From NCBI RefSeq assembly GCF_003217495.1, contig NZ_QJSW01000014.1:62001-126000 (forward strand): 64,000 nucleotides of DNA, read 5' to 3'. Under the pieces are notes generated by a model, which made no database searches, was not told the origin of the DNA, and saw only the letters and a program-made list of their open reading frames with translations. Source of the stretch: Paenibacillus barcinonensis (GTDB lineage: Bacteria; Bacillota; Bacilli; Paenibacillales; Paenibacillaceae). Of this stretch, positions 45,233 through 56,729 are shown piece by piece (the stretch's first letter is position 1; the number at the start of each line of letters is the position of its first letter). The translations under genes and the position numbers were made by a program.

Positions 45233-46695
45233 AGCTGAAATATTGGCTGATGCTTGCGTTCCTGATTGTCATGCTACTGCCTGTGGCTGCGGGCTGGGCA
45301 TTGTTTTCCTTGTATAGCTATTACGAAAATCAACGTGCAGTAGCTGAATACGTGGAGTTATCCGGACGTTTTGCTCCTATAGAGAAGGCGCTGGATCATC
45401 CAAAGCTGTACCAGCTGCATTCTCCTGAGCATCATCCAATTCTCCCTGAGCTTGCCAGTGAACAGGTGAGTTTCAATCTGTATCTGCCCTCTGGCATTCG
45501 GGTGTACAGTTCTGGCGGGAATACCTGGTCATCAGGCGGATACACGGTGAGAAGCTCTGAATTATACCGGAACCTGTACAACCTGCAGATTCGTCACCGT
45601 ACATTTTCGCTGAAGAAGCCGGTCTGGAATCATGGAGAACTGGCGGGCATTTATGAGATAACGATGCTGCGTCAGGATTGGCTTGAAGGCATATCGAATC
45701 GAACAACCTGGGTTGTCAGCGGAGCGGCATTATTCTTTGTACTGTTGTATGGGACGGTGCTGTGGCTGCTATCCCGGAAGCTTTTCTCCCCCATGAGAGT
45801 TTTGATGGACAGGATGCATGCGTTTGCCCGTGGAGAAAAACAGGATGGTGTACGGGCAAACATTCGGAACGATGAGATGGGTACCCTTCTACAGCAGTTC
45901 GATGCGATGCAGCAAACGGTCAGGCAGACTCAGGCGGAGGTGGAGAAGCAGCAAAAAGAAAAGGAGATGATTGTAGCGTCTCTGTCTCATGACCTGAAAA
46001 CACCGTTGATGTCCATCAGTGCTTATGCGGAGGCCATCAGCATGGACTCCCGTTCGGAACGATTGGAGAGGCAAGGGTATAGAGATGTTATTGCGAGAAA
46101 TGTGGAACGCATGAAACAGATGATCGGTGAGCTTGAGATGTATACAGCGCTTGGCTCCAGTGATTCGGAACTCGCTATGGTTGAGGTGGAAGGGGAAGAG
46201 TTTTTCGAGATGCTGCTGGGTAGTTACGAAGGACTTGGGGAACGTGATCATTACAACATGCTGGTGTCTGTACGCACGAAGCATCTCTACCGGATTCATC
46301 CTGAATCTTTAATGCGCCTGACCGATAACCTGGTGCATAATGCACTTCGTTATACTCCTTCCGAAGGTAGAATTGGACTCGCCGTAATTGATTCAGTGGA
46401 GGAACTTCCCGAATGGATGAATCCAATACTCAGAGCGGAGCTTGATCCTTACAGAACCGGGGCAACGATCATGGTTGTCCAGAATGAAGGTGCTGCAATT
46501 CCGCCAGAGCAGCTGGAGCGAATTTTCGAGCCGTATGTTCAATATCACAAGCAGGAGAGGCACGGCTTTGCAGGAGGCTCCGGCTTGGGATTAAGCATAG
46601 CCAGAAGGATTGCATTAAAGCACGGAGGGGATATGCGCATGTGGTCTTCGGAACAATACGGGACTGCGGCTGTGTGCCGATTGCCGGAACTGTAA
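45229..46695 (+). CDS. Sensor histidine kinase (HAMP, HisKA)
   Basis: 488 residues: membrane helix one (about 7-27), an extracytoplasmic domain of about 130 residues, membrane helix two (about 162-184), HAMP, HisKA with phospho-His 254 in SLSHDLKTPLMSISAY, and a HATPase with LVHNALRYTPSEG (N box) and GGSGLGLSIARRIALKHGG (G2 box). Start overlaps the frameshifted regulator gene by four bases. The lipoprotein gene follows after 37 bp and may be co-transcribed. Confidence 0.92.
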   Translation: MKLKYWLMLAFLIVMLLPVAAGWALFSLYSYYENQRAVAEYVELSGRFAPIEKALDHPKLYQLHSPEHHPILPELASEQVSFNLYLPSGIRVYSSGGNTWSSGGYTVRSSELYRNLYNLQIRHRTFSLKKPVWNHGELAGIYEITMLRQDWLEGISNRTTWVVSGAALFFVLLYGTVLWLLSRKLFSPMRVLMDRMHAFARGEKQDGVRANIRNDEMGTLLQQFDAMQQTVRQTQAEVEKQQKEKEMIVASLSHDLKTPLMSISAYAEAISMDSRSERLERQGYRDVIARNVERMKQMIGELEMYTALGSSDSELAMVEVEGEEFFEMLLGSYEGLGERDHYNMLVSVRTKHLYRIHPESLMRLTDNLVHNALRYTPSEGRIGLAVIDSVEELPEWMNPILRAELDPYRTGATIMVVQNEGAAIPPEQLERIFEPYVQYHKQERHGFAGGSGLGLSIARRIALKHGGDMRMWSSEQYGTAAVCRLPEL

Positions 46696-46732
46696 TGATA
46701 CACAGAAATTAAAGAAGGAAGGATGATCGTTT

Positions 46733-47824
46733 ATGATGAACAAAGGGTGGAAGCTGCTCGGAGCTGCCTTGATTGCCACTTCACTGTTAGCAGGGTGTTC
46801 GGAAAAGGAGGTGCTCGGCATGTCAGGGGATGACATGATTGAGAAGATTATTACGGCCGAGTCGGAGCCGGCCTCCTACTATGCGGAAGGTCTTTTGAAG
46901 ATGTGGACGGATGGTGAAATCACGAATACGGTAAAGGTGAAGGAATGGGTAAACGGGAATACAGGACAGAAGCGGATTGAGACAGAGGAAGATGGAAATG
47001 TAAGTTATGCGGTTCATAACGGATCAGAGATTCTGATCTATGAGCAAGAGGCCAAGACCGCTTTTTCAATGGACTCCTCATCACTTCAGCAAGAGCCTAA
47101 CCAAACCCAAAAGCAAATGCTGGTGGATCAACTGGAACGGATGCGTGATTCCCACAACGTGAAGATGCTGGGCCAGGAAACGCTAGAAGGTCATGAGGTA
47201 ATCCACATTGAACTAACACCCAAGGATGAGAAATCGCTGTCGATGTCGTCCGAATATTGGATAGACCCCAAGAAGTGGATGGTTATTAAAGCGACCACTA
47301 CGCACGGGGATAACAAATCGGAGGTACTGTATGACCTAATTGATTACAATCCTAAATTCACGGCCAAGACGTTTACGCTAGACCTCCCTGCAGACGTTGA
47401 GATCAAAAAGATGAATGATGTGATGAATAACAAGGAGATCACGCTGGAAGAAGCAGAGAAAGCGGTGGGTCAGCCGTTCCTGCAATATGCGGGGAAGGAT
47501 CTGGAATTGTCGAGAATTGAGATGACCTCGTCCATAGGTGAACATAGCCGGGATGAGGTGACGTTATATTATGTGAAGGATAACAAGCCCGAGATCAGTA
47601 TAACCGTATTCCAGGCACCTAAGGAAAATGTAGATGAAAAGCTGCTGCCAGAGGAAAAGAAAGTAACCATCCGTGATACGGAAGGCTCGTACATGTCCAT
47701 AATTCGCAATTTGTCATGGAGCGAGGCAGGTCTGCGATATTCGATTATGGGGGAAAATGATGCCTGGACGATCGAAAAGCTTCAAGCATGGGCAGAGAAA
47801 CTGAGGTTGCCTGATCCGTCTTGA
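46733..47824 (+). CDS. Lipoprotein with LolA/LppX-like and DUF4367-like parts
   Basis: 363 residues. Lipobox LLAGC-S near residue 22. The middle (about 35-225) resembles LolA-like outer-membrane lipoprotein carrier folds as found in Bacillales MucB/RseB-like sensors (KVKEWVNGNTGQKRIETEED, then SEYWIDPKKWMVIKA). The C-terminal 120 residues resemble DUF4367. It could sense or modulate envelope stress for the adjacent two-component system; this is inference from position. Start ATG 46733 or 46736, behind AAGGAAGGATG. Confidence 0.75.
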   Translation: MMNKGWKLLGAALIATSLLAGCSEKEVLGMSGDDMIEKIITAESEPASYYAEGLLKMWTDGEITNTVKVKEWVNGNTGQKRIETEEDGNVSYAVHNGSEILIYEQEAKTAFSMDSSSLQQEPNQTQKQMLVDQLERMRDSHNVKMLGQETLEGHEVIHIELTPKDEKSLSMSSEYWIDPKKWMVIKATTTHGDNKSEVLYDLIDYNPKFTAKTFTLDLPADVEIKKMNDVMNNKEITLEEAEKAVGQPFLQYAGKDLELSRIEMTSSIGEHSRDEVTLYYVKDNKPEISITVFQAPKENVDEKLLPEEKKVTIRDTEGSYMSIIRNLSWSEAGLRYSIMGENDAWTIEKLQAWAEKLRLPDPS

Positions 47825-47931
47825 TGCGCAAGTATGTGGATACCATCGACTTAATTAGGCTGTCTTCCAATCTCCATTCCTTAGTGAGAGTGAAAATTCA
47901 CGATTGCCATACGGAAAGCATATCTTTATAA

Positions 47932-50040
<2,109 letters not shown>

Positions 50041-50164
50041 AGTTAACGTCCGGTTATATGAAACACGTCACTTTTGTTGACATATCCAATACTGTACATT
50101 ACTCTATTCTTATAGATGTTTCGTCAATTCAGCATTCCATATTTTAATAAAATTTAATGATATG

Positions 50165-50476
50165 TCAGCGAATGATAACGAGCGGGAGAGACCTGAGCGG
50201 CCTGTACATAATGTACAGGCCGGGTTCAGGCACCGAAGGAGCAAGCTGCTGTGCACCCGGCATAACAGTTAATCTCTCAGGTAAATGTACCATCGTTGGA
50301 CGCAGCTCTGGAGAGTGCGCAGAAGAAGCGCCACCCAAGGGGTATATGATTGCTCAGCCCGGTGAACATACTTGTACTGAAATGTACTTGAGCTTGTTCT
50401 TCTTGACGCTGTGATCATGAAACTCTCAGGTATCAAGGACAGAGAGAGGGCTAACGGCCTTCTCCTGTCCTTTTTT
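50165..50476 (+). ncRNA. Tandem glycine riboswitch (two aptamers) with terminator
   Basis: Aptamer one: GAGCGGGAGAGACCTGAGC, then GGCACCGAAGGAGCAAGC and AATCTCTCAGGTAAATGTACC. Aptamer two: GCTCTGGAGAGTGCGCAGAAG then AACTCTCAGGTATCAAGGAC. These are the conserved glycine (gcvT) element parts. The P1 helix of aptamer two (CTCTG 50306-50310 with CAGAG 50440-50444) shares its 3' strand with the terminator stem, so glycine binding should prevent termination and turn on the downstream serine dehydratase genes. Confidence 0.93.
50437..50476 (+). terminator. Expression-platform terminator of the glycine riboswitch
   Basis: Arms GGACAGAGAGAGG and CCTTCTCCTGTCC around GCTAACGG, followed by TTTTTT. Confidence 0.88.
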
Positions 50477-50557
50477 AATGTCATCATTCAGTAAATCAGG
50501 GATATTATGGCGAGCTTGTCTGGATAACGATGACGAAATCAATTGGAGGGTTACAAC

Positions 50558-51247
50558 GTGCGATTTAAAGATGTTTTTTCAATTATAGGTCCGTCGATGA
50601 CGGGACCATCGAGTTCACATACAGCAGGCGCTGCAAGGCTGGGGCGCATCGCCCGTCAGTGGCTGGGATGCACACCGGAACGTGCGCGCCTTACACTGTA
50701 CGGCTCTTTTGCAGATACGTACCAGGGACACGGGACCGACCTGGCGCTCATTGGCGGCCTGCTCGATTATGTTACGGATGATCCGCGGATACCGGATGCA
50801 GAGCGATATGCAGCCGAAGCGGGCATGGAGGTTGAATTTTACACGAGCGGTCTGCCTGCTCCCCATCCTAACACGGTTAAGATTGAACTTTGGCATGGTG
50901 AACGGCAATGCTCATTAATGGGGGCTTCCATCGGGGGCGGCAGTGTGTCCGTGCATGCGCTGAATGATTTTCGAGTGCAGATCAGTGGGGAATTTCCGAC
51001 TTTAGTGTTACGGCATGCGGATAAAGCAGGTGTGCTGGCCTCGGTCACCTCAACGATTAGCTCTTCTGGAGTGAACATCGGGTATATGCAGGTGGATCGA
51101 AAGGCGCGTGATGGAGAGGCGCTGACGGCGATGGAGATGGATGCTCCTCCGAGTGAAGAGGTTCTGAACAAGCTGCGTTCGCTGGATCATGTGCTGGACA
51201 TTCGTGTCATTGATCTGAAGAGAGGGGTTGACCCGAATGCGATTTAA
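50558..51247 (+). CDS. sdaAB: L-serine dehydratase, iron-sulfur-dependent, beta subunit
   Basis: 229 residues. VFSIIGPSMTGPSSSHTAGA is the SDH beta-domain signature, and a C-terminal ACT domain (about 145-220, TLVLRHADKAGVLASVTSTI) follows. Pairs with SdaAA to deaminate L-serine to pyruvate and ammonia. GTG 50558 is chosen since GGAGGG lies seven bases upstream; an in-frame start at 50543 exists. Overlaps sdaAA by 11 bp. Confidence 0.93.
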   Translation: MRFKDVFSIIGPSMTGPSSSHTAGAARLGRIARQWLGCTPERARLTLYGSFADTYQGHGTDLALIGGLLDYVTDDPRIPDAERYAAEAGMEVEFYTSGLPAPHPNTVKIELWHGERQCSLMGASIGGGSVSVHALNDFRVQISGEFPTLVLRHADKAGVLASVTSTISSSGVNIGYMQVDRKARDGEALTAMEMDAPPSEEVLNKLRSLDHVLDIRVIDLKRGVDPNAI

Positions 51248-52211
51248 GCATTTGCATGAATTAAACGCAATCTGCACCGCCGAGTCCAAAACCATTGCAC
51301 AGCTGATGATTGAGGAGCAGGTACAAGAGACGAACACCCCCGAAGCGGATGTGGTGAAGCAGATGTCGGAGTATTACCAGGTGATGAAGGAAGCGGTGCG
51401 CAAGGGGCTGACTGAGGATACAACCTCGCGTAGCGGACTGACGGGTGGAGACGGGAAAAAGATGGCCCAATACATTCGCCAAGGGGAAGCCTGCTCTGGC
51501 GACGCTTCTGCTCTTGCCATGGCTTATGCACTGTGTGTATCTGAAGTGAATGCTTCTATGGGGCGTATCGTAGCTACACCAACGGCAGGCTCCTGCGGTA
51601 TTATTCCGGGTGTATTCATCAGTTCGCAGGAACGTTTTGGCTGGACGGATGAGCATCTGGTGAATGGGCTGTTCTGTGCTGGTGCGATTGGATATGTTAT
51701 TGCGAACAACTCATTTATCTCAGGTGCAGAGGGTGGCTGTCAGGCCGAGGTTGGGTCTGCAATCGGTATGGCTGCGGGTGCGATGGTGGAGCTGCGTGGC
51801 GGCACGCCGGAGCAGGTCGTGCATGCTGTCGGACTGGCTTTGAAAAATACGCTGGGCCTCATCTGTGATCCGGTGGCTGGCCTGGTAGAGATTCCGTGCA
51901 TCGTGCGTAACGGACTTGGCGCTGTTACTGCGCTGGCTGCGGCAGATATGGCTCTGGCAGGTGTGCGCAGCGCCATTCCTTCTGACGAAGTGATCGATGT
52001 TATGCTGGAGGTAGGCAGTGCGATGCCTAGTCGTCATCGTGAGACGGCGCAAGGCGGGCTGGCCCAGACCCCAACAGGCCGTAAAATGATGGAGAAGCTG
52101 GCGAAGCCCAAAGCCAAGCGGGCAGAGCCGGAAGACAAATCCGAAATCACAGGAGCGGATGCTGAGATGTATACGGAGGCGGGTTCTCCCCAAGGGAAAC
52201 AGGCAGAGTAG
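51237..52211 (+). CDS. sdaAA: L-serine dehydratase, iron-sulfur-dependent, alpha subunit
   Basis: 324 residues. Iron-sulfur Cys candidates lie in TAGSCGIIPG, EGGCQAEVGSAIGMAAGA and VEIPCIVRNGLGAV; LICDPVAGLV is also conserved. The tail after about residue 290 is a charged Lys/Glu-rich extension of some 35 residues not needed for the fold. The ATG at 51237 lies eight bases after AGAGGGG. The pair is under the glycine riboswitch, linking serine breakdown to glycine level. Confidence 0.95.
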   Translation: MRFKHLHELNAICTAESKTIAQLMIEEQVQETNTPEADVVKQMSEYYQVMKEAVRKGLTEDTTSRSGLTGGDGKKMAQYIRQGEACSGDASALAMAYALCVSEVNASMGRIVATPTAGSCGIIPGVFISSQERFGWTDEHLVNGLFCAGAIGYVIANNSFISGAEGGCQAEVGSAIGMAAGAMVELRGGTPEQVVHAVGLALKNTLGLICDPVAGLVEIPCIVRNGLGAVTALAAADMALAGVRSAIPSDEVIDVMLEVGSAMPSRHRETAQGGLAQTPTGRKMMEKLAKPKAKRAEPEDKSEITGADAEMYTEAGSPQGKQAE

Positions 52212-52263
52212 CGATAAATACATTACGGAACAATAAGACAACACTGGAAAAAGCAAGACAAAG

Positions 52264-52308
52264 AAAGCGTCCATCCAGCTGCATTCAGGCTGTGAAGGAC
52301 GCTTTTTA
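52264..52308. terminator. Bidirectional terminator between sdaAA and the amylase gene
   Basis: Arms AAAGCGTCC and GGACGCTTT with an inner CAGC/GCTG stem, T run on the plus strand and T-rich on the minus strand. Confidence 0.8.
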
Positions 52309-52390
52309 TATTTACTGTCTGCATCGTTTGTCAATCTGTAGTGTCAGCTGAACATATTTATCCCAGTCAGGCGCTGAATCGGGTTAAAGC

Positions 52391-54151
52391 TTAGTTCCCC
52401 ACCAGTTCCGTACGCATAACGGCATATCCATAGGCGGGAAGCTCAACAGCAAGCACACTATTTTCCAGAGCCGTACGGTGATTGCGTTCAAACAGCTCGG
52501 TCCAAGGCTGGTCGCCTGCCTCAAGCTCAACAATGGCGGTTTCCTCCGAGCGGTTGAACAGCACCAGAATGCTTTCGGTATCACTCTTGCGCTCCATGAC
52601 AAGCTGACTGCCGCCTGCACGAGCTTGCAGAAAGCGAACCGTGCCTTCGGCTCGCAATGCCGGATGTGCATGACGCAGGGCGATCAGCTTCTGATAAAAG
52701 CTCAGCAATTCCCGGTCCTGCTTCGCTTCATCCCACTCCATGCATTTGCGGCATCCCGGATCATGATCACCGTCCAAACCTATCTCGTCACCATAATAGA
52801 TGCATGGTGCTCCCATATAACTGAATTGGAACAGCGCAGCCAGCTTCATCTTCCGATGATCTCCCTCACAGAGAGTGAGCAGGCGCGGGGTGTCATGACT
52901 GTCCAGCAGATTGAAGGCGACCTCGCTTGCCTGAAGGGCATAACGGGACAGCTGGCGTCCGATCGCATGGGCGAATTGTTCGGCATGCATCCGATGTTGC
53001 ACGAAGAAACCATTGACCGCATCAGTAAACGGATAATTCATCGAGGCATCAAACTGGTCGCCCTGCAGCCAGGAGGAGGACTCGTTCCATATCTCTCCCA
53101 GAATGTACGCATCCGGGTTTGCAGCCTTAACAACGCGGCGGAAATCACGCCAGAAAGCATTGTCCACCTCATCAGCTACATCCAGACGCCAGCCGTCTGT
53201 GCCGACTTCCTTGATCCAGTATTCAGCTACTTCTAGCAGATAGGCCTTCACATCCGGGTGTTCAGTATTCAGCTTGGGCATATGTGCTTCAAAGCCAAAC
53301 GTCTCATAGGTTGGAATCCCGTCCTTCACGTTCAGCGGAAACTCGTGAATATGAAACCAGTCTTTATACTTGGATGCCGCACCGTGCTTCTGCACGTCGA
53401 GGAATGGGGCAAACGTTTTGCCGGAATGATTAAATACCGCATCCAGCAGCACTCGAATCCCGCGTTCATGACAGAGCTTGACCAGACGTTTCACTGTATC
53501 TGCATCGCCAAAATGACGATCCACGCGCAGATAGTCCTCGGTATCGTATTTATGATTGGTGGTTGCCTCGAAGATCGGAGTGAAATAGATTGCGTTGATC
53601 CCCAGTTCGGTAAGGTAATCCAGGTGGTCAATCACTCCTTGAAGGTCGCCGCCAAAAAAATTAAACGGTGTAGGTTCACCGCCCCACGGCTCAACTTTAT
53701 CGGGATTAAGCGCAGGGTTTCCATTCGCAAACCGCTCTGGGAAAATTTGATAAAACACCGCATCCTTCACCCACGCAGGGGGTGTAAATACAGCCCCTGG
53801 ATGAATATAAGGGAACTGGAACATTCGGCCCGGATCATCCGGCTCTTCTCTCTGAAAGTCTGTTTCGGTCATCCAGATCTGTTCCTCTCCATTTTTGAGC
53901 AGGAAAGCGTACTTCAATCGACGATACGGAGGTTTCACTTCCCCCTCGTAGTAATCAAACATGGAATCGGACGTGAATTTGGTCAGCGGCACCATATCCC
54001 GTGTTTCCTCCCAGGCATATTTATCCCCGGTCAGGGCATACACCTCGGTCAAGTCATTCTTCTTGGCACGCAGCCGCAGGTGAATAGTATCCTGGTCGTA
54101 GGCATAGGCCCAGTTCCGTTTCGGTTGGTGAAAGATGGCTTCGAGCAGCAT
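52391..54151 (-). CDS. Neopullulanase / cyclomaltodextrinase (GH13, alpha-amylase family)
   Basis: 586 residues. An N-terminal CBM34-like beta domain (about 1-120), then the GH13 barrel: AVFYQIFPERF at the start, LLDAVFNHSG (region I), DGWRLDVADEVD (nucleophile Asp), ILGEIWNESSSWL (acid Glu) and LLDSHDTPRLL (third Asp). The catalytic set is complete. No signal peptide, so it works in the cytoplasm on maltodextrins or cyclodextrins. Start follows ACGGGAGGAATTTCAC. Confidence 0.93.
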   Translation of the reverse strand: MLLEAIFHQPKRNWAYAYDQDTIHLRLRAKKNDLTEVYALTGDKYAWEETRDMVPLTKFTSDSMFDYYEGEVKPPYRRLKYAFLLKNGEEQIWMTETDFQREEPDDPGRMFQFPYIHPGAVFTPPAWVKDAVFYQIFPERFANGNPALNPDKVEPWGGEPTPFNFFGGDLQGVIDHLDYLTELGINAIYFTPIFEATTNHKYDTEDYLRVDRHFGDADTVKRLVKLCHERGIRVLLDAVFNHSGKTFAPFLDVQKHGAASKYKDWFHIHEFPLNVKDGIPTYETFGFEAHMPKLNTEHPDVKAYLLEVAEYWIKEVGTDGWRLDVADEVDNAFWRDFRRVVKAANPDAYILGEIWNESSSWLQGDQFDASMNYPFTDAVNGFFVQHRMHAEQFAHAIGRQLSRYALQASEVAFNLLDSHDTPRLLTLCEGDHRKMKLAALFQFSYMGAPCIYYGDEIGLDGDHDPGCRKCMEWDEAKQDRELLSFYQKLIALRHAHPALRAEGTVRFLQARAGGSQLVMERKSDTESILVLFNRSEETAIVELEAGDQPWTELFERNHRTALENSVLAVELPAYGYAVMRTELVGN

Positions 54152-54382
54152 GTGAAATTCCTCCCGTCAGATCTGTATAGGATATGCAGATGCAAGTGTG
54201 GTATATGTAATTCTTCTTAGACTATTGTAAAGCTGAATGATTCCGTTAATATTACGTCAATCCAGATTGCGTTATAATAACCGAGAAGGCAGGACATCTG
54301 TTGTGAAGTAGTCCCGCAAATATAGCAATCCGCTCAGATATATCATTAACCCAAAGGGGAACGAAAGGAAACGAGTACATAG

Positions 54383-55066
54383 ATGAAAAACAAATTGTTA
54401 TATATCGAAGACGATATAGAAATTGCAGCGTGGGTAAGAGAGGATCTGGAGGATCGGGGGTATGAGGTCATGTGGCTGGGAAGTGGAGAGGGTGCGCTTG
54501 AGGCGGCGGCTGGCTGTTCTCTGGTGATACTGGACGTCATGCTGCCGGGGCTGGACGGATTTACAGTAGGTCAGCGATTGAAAAAGGAATATCCGGCTGT
54601 GCCCATCGTCATGCTCTCGGCCAGAACGTCGATTGATGACAAGCTGTACGGGCTTGATTTTGCCGACGACTATGTGACCAAGCCCTTTCATCCAGACGAG
54701 CTTGCTGCTCGAATTGAGGTACAGCTCCGCAAGGCAGGTGCGGCGGTATCCAGTGATAACGTCTTGAAGCTGGACCATCTGGCAATCTATGAGCAGGATA
54801 ACCGGATCGTTAACGAGCAGACGGGAGAAGAGGTCATTCTATCGGGCAAACAGTTTCATATTTTCGCGTATTTGCTCCGGCATATGGGCATGATTCGTAC
54901 CAAAGAGCAGATCTATGAGGCGGTATGGAACGAATCCTATCTGGATGGAGACAAGACACTAATGGTGCATATCCGGCATCTGCGGGAGAAGCTGGAGCTT
55001 GATCCGGCGAACCCGGTTATTATTCAAACGGTGCGCGGAGTGGGATACCGGGTGAAGAAGCCATGA
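54383..55066 (+). CDS. OmpR/PhoB-family response regulator
   Basis: 227 residues: receiver with LLYIEDDIEIAAWVREDL, phospho-Asp51 in VILDVMLPGLDGF and Lys in DDYVTKPFHPDELAAR; the loop before it, GLDFADDY, is one residue shorter than the usual GLDLGADDY. The C-terminal winged helix ends VIIQTVRGVGYRVKKP. Start follows AAAGGAAACGAGTACATAG. Overlaps the kinase gene (ATGA). Likely controls the ABC transporter genes downstream. Confidence 0.93.
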   Translation: MKNKLLYIEDDIEIAAWVREDLEDRGYEVMWLGSGEGALEAAAGCSLVILDVMLPGLDGFTVGQRLKKEYPAVPIVMLSARTSIDDKLYGLDFADDYVTKPFHPDELAARIEVQLRKAGAAVSSDNVLKLDHLAIYEQDNRIVNEQTGEEVILSGKQFHIFAYLLRHMGMIRTKEQIYEAVWNESYLDGDKTLMVHIRHLREKLELDPANPVIIQTVRGVGYRVKKP

Positions 55067-56589
55067 TGGGCTGGTTCCGGGAACGAAAAGCAAAGAGAGC
55101 TGAGCGCCATACAATATCACAGCCGCCCAATCGGCCCAAAATGAAGTTCGGGCGATCTCTGATGTCGAGATATATTTTGCTTATTCTGGCGGCGGTATTA
55201 TTCGTACCTGTCATCGTGCCGCTTACGTTTATTGGCTACGTGGTGTTCACCAACAATGCAATTTCAAGCGAAGCAGCACCCTATGGGGATGCTACAGAAA
55301 TGACGAACATGTGGCTGCGCGAATCTAAAAAGCTGAACGGAGCATCCGATCAAGCCATAGATACACAGATGAGAGAGATACAGAAGAAGTACCCCCGATC
55401 AGCCATGTACCATGTCAATGCAGAAGGTAGAACGTTGCTTGTGCTCGCGGGTGAGGAAGCGAAGGTGAAATATAATTCTGCGCCATCGGATACTACAATT
55501 CAGTGGACAGTGAAGTCAGGGGAGATCAAGGAAACGCGCATTCCTGCCGTGTGGACAGCCAACTACGCGATACAGTTCATGAAAAAAGCGTTATATCGTG
55601 ATCCGCTTACTGTTGTTTCTTATATAGGGGGAGGGAACGAGGACAAGGGGCAGGGCTTTATGGTCCTCGAGGTGAATCGAAAGATGCTCGAAAGAACCCA
55701 AAACAACGGACTGCGTGAATTTATATATCTCGCTATTGTAATGGTTGTTGTTTTTGTTATTTTCATCTTGTTGTCTGTTCTTTTTTTCGCCAAAATCCGC
55801 AAGCGGCTTGTTCATCTTCAAATGGCCATGGTAGCACCGGGTACAGAGGGAATTCCAAATCCCGTGCATATCCGCAGATCGGATGAGATCGGGCATCTGG
55901 AGGAATCCTTTAATCAGATGGTGTATCGGTTAACGGACAGCCTCCAGCGGGAGCGGGAGGAGGAGCAGCTTCGCAAACGGCTGGTTGCCGGGCTCTCTCA
56001 CGACCTGCGCACCCCCCTGACGGTGATTCGTGGTCATATGCATGCATTGCACAAAGAAACGCTTAGTGAGCAGGGGATTCATGCACTCAATCGTATGGAA
56101 AGCAAGATGCAGGACCTCAGTGAGCTTATAGATAATATGCTGTCTTATAATCTGCTGACGAGTGGAAGATACACGCTGAAGCTGGAGCAGAAGGATGTGC
56201 TGCGTATGGTCAGGGAAGCTGCGGCGTCATGGTATCCCGTGTGGGAGAAAGAGCAGTTTGAGATTGATATTGATCTGCCGGAAGCTCCGTTAATGTGGGA
56301 TGTGGACGAGCAGGGCATGAGGCGTGTGCTGGATAATCTGTTCCAAAATGTAGTTCGTCACGCCGCGAGTGGCAGATATATCCGCATCTCCACCGAGCAG
56401 CTTCAGGGTAAAACCGCCGTGGTTATCGAGGATCACGGTCCGGGAATACAGCCCGATTCGGGAACCAAGGGCACAGGGCTTGGTCTGTCGATCGTAGATT
56501 TGCTGATTCGGGAGATGGATCTGCGCAAACGGGTGGACAGCTCCGATGCGGGTGTCCGTACCTATCTTTACAGTAGTAAAGAAGGGTAG
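55063..56589 (+). CDS. Sensor histidine kinase of the ABC-linked two-component system
   Basis: 508 residues: cytoplasmic basic start, membrane helix (about 40-62), extracytoplasmic region of about 150 residues, second helix (about 220-244), HAMP, HisKA with His313 in GLSHDLRTPLTVIRGHMH, and HATPase with NLFQNVVRHAASG and GTGLGLSIVDLLIREM. The layout fits sensors that control antimicrobial-peptide ABC transporters, although its sensor region is longer than in the short BceS type. Confidence 0.92.
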   Translation: MMGWFRERKAKRAERHTISQPPNRPKMKFGRSLMSRYILLILAAVLFVPVIVPLTFIGYVVFTNNAISSEAAPYGDATEMTNMWLRESKKLNGASDQAIDTQMREIQKKYPRSAMYHVNAEGRTLLVLAGEEAKVKYNSAPSDTTIQWTVKSGEIKETRIPAVWTANYAIQFMKKALYRDPLTVVSYIGGGNEDKGQGFMVLEVNRKMLERTQNNGLREFIYLAIVMVVVFVIFILLSVLFFAKIRKRLVHLQMAMVAPGTEGIPNPVHIRRSDEIGHLEESFNQMVYRLTDSLQREREEEQLRKRLVAGLSHDLRTPLTVIRGHMHALHKETLSEQGIHALNRMESKMQDLSELIDNMLSYNLLTSGRYTLKLEQKDVLRMVREAAASWYPVWEKEQFEIDIDLPEAPLMWDVDEQGMRRVLDNLFQNVVRHAASGRYIRISTEQLQGKTAVVIEDHGPGIQPDSGTKGTGLGLSIVDLLIREMDLRKRVDSSDAGVRTYLYSSKEG

Positions 56590-56684
56590 GCAGTTCTGAA
56601 TATGGACGCAAGCCAATGCTGTGAGTTCGGATGGAGGTCGGGGTGTGCTCCTTTTTTAAACCAAATTTAAACTTGGACGTATGC

Positions 56685-56713
56685 TTGCCTTAACCTTGGA
56701 GGGTTACGATAGT
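56685..56713 (+). promoter_or_regulatory. Probable regulated promoter of the ABC transporter operon
   Basis: TTGCCT at 56685, 17-bp spacer, GATAGT at 56708. The spacer is filled by the inverted repeat TAACC-TTGGAG-GGTTA, which could be the site of a regulator. Just upstream a short hairpin GGAG...CTCC with TTTTTT (56632-56657) may end the kinase transcript. Confidence 0.45.
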
Positions 56714-56729
56714 TCCGAGGTGATAAACA

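Noticed and set aside
53258-54220. 320-codon plus-strand frame opposite the GH13 enzyme
   Set aside because: Shadow of a gene with all GH13 catalytic motifs.
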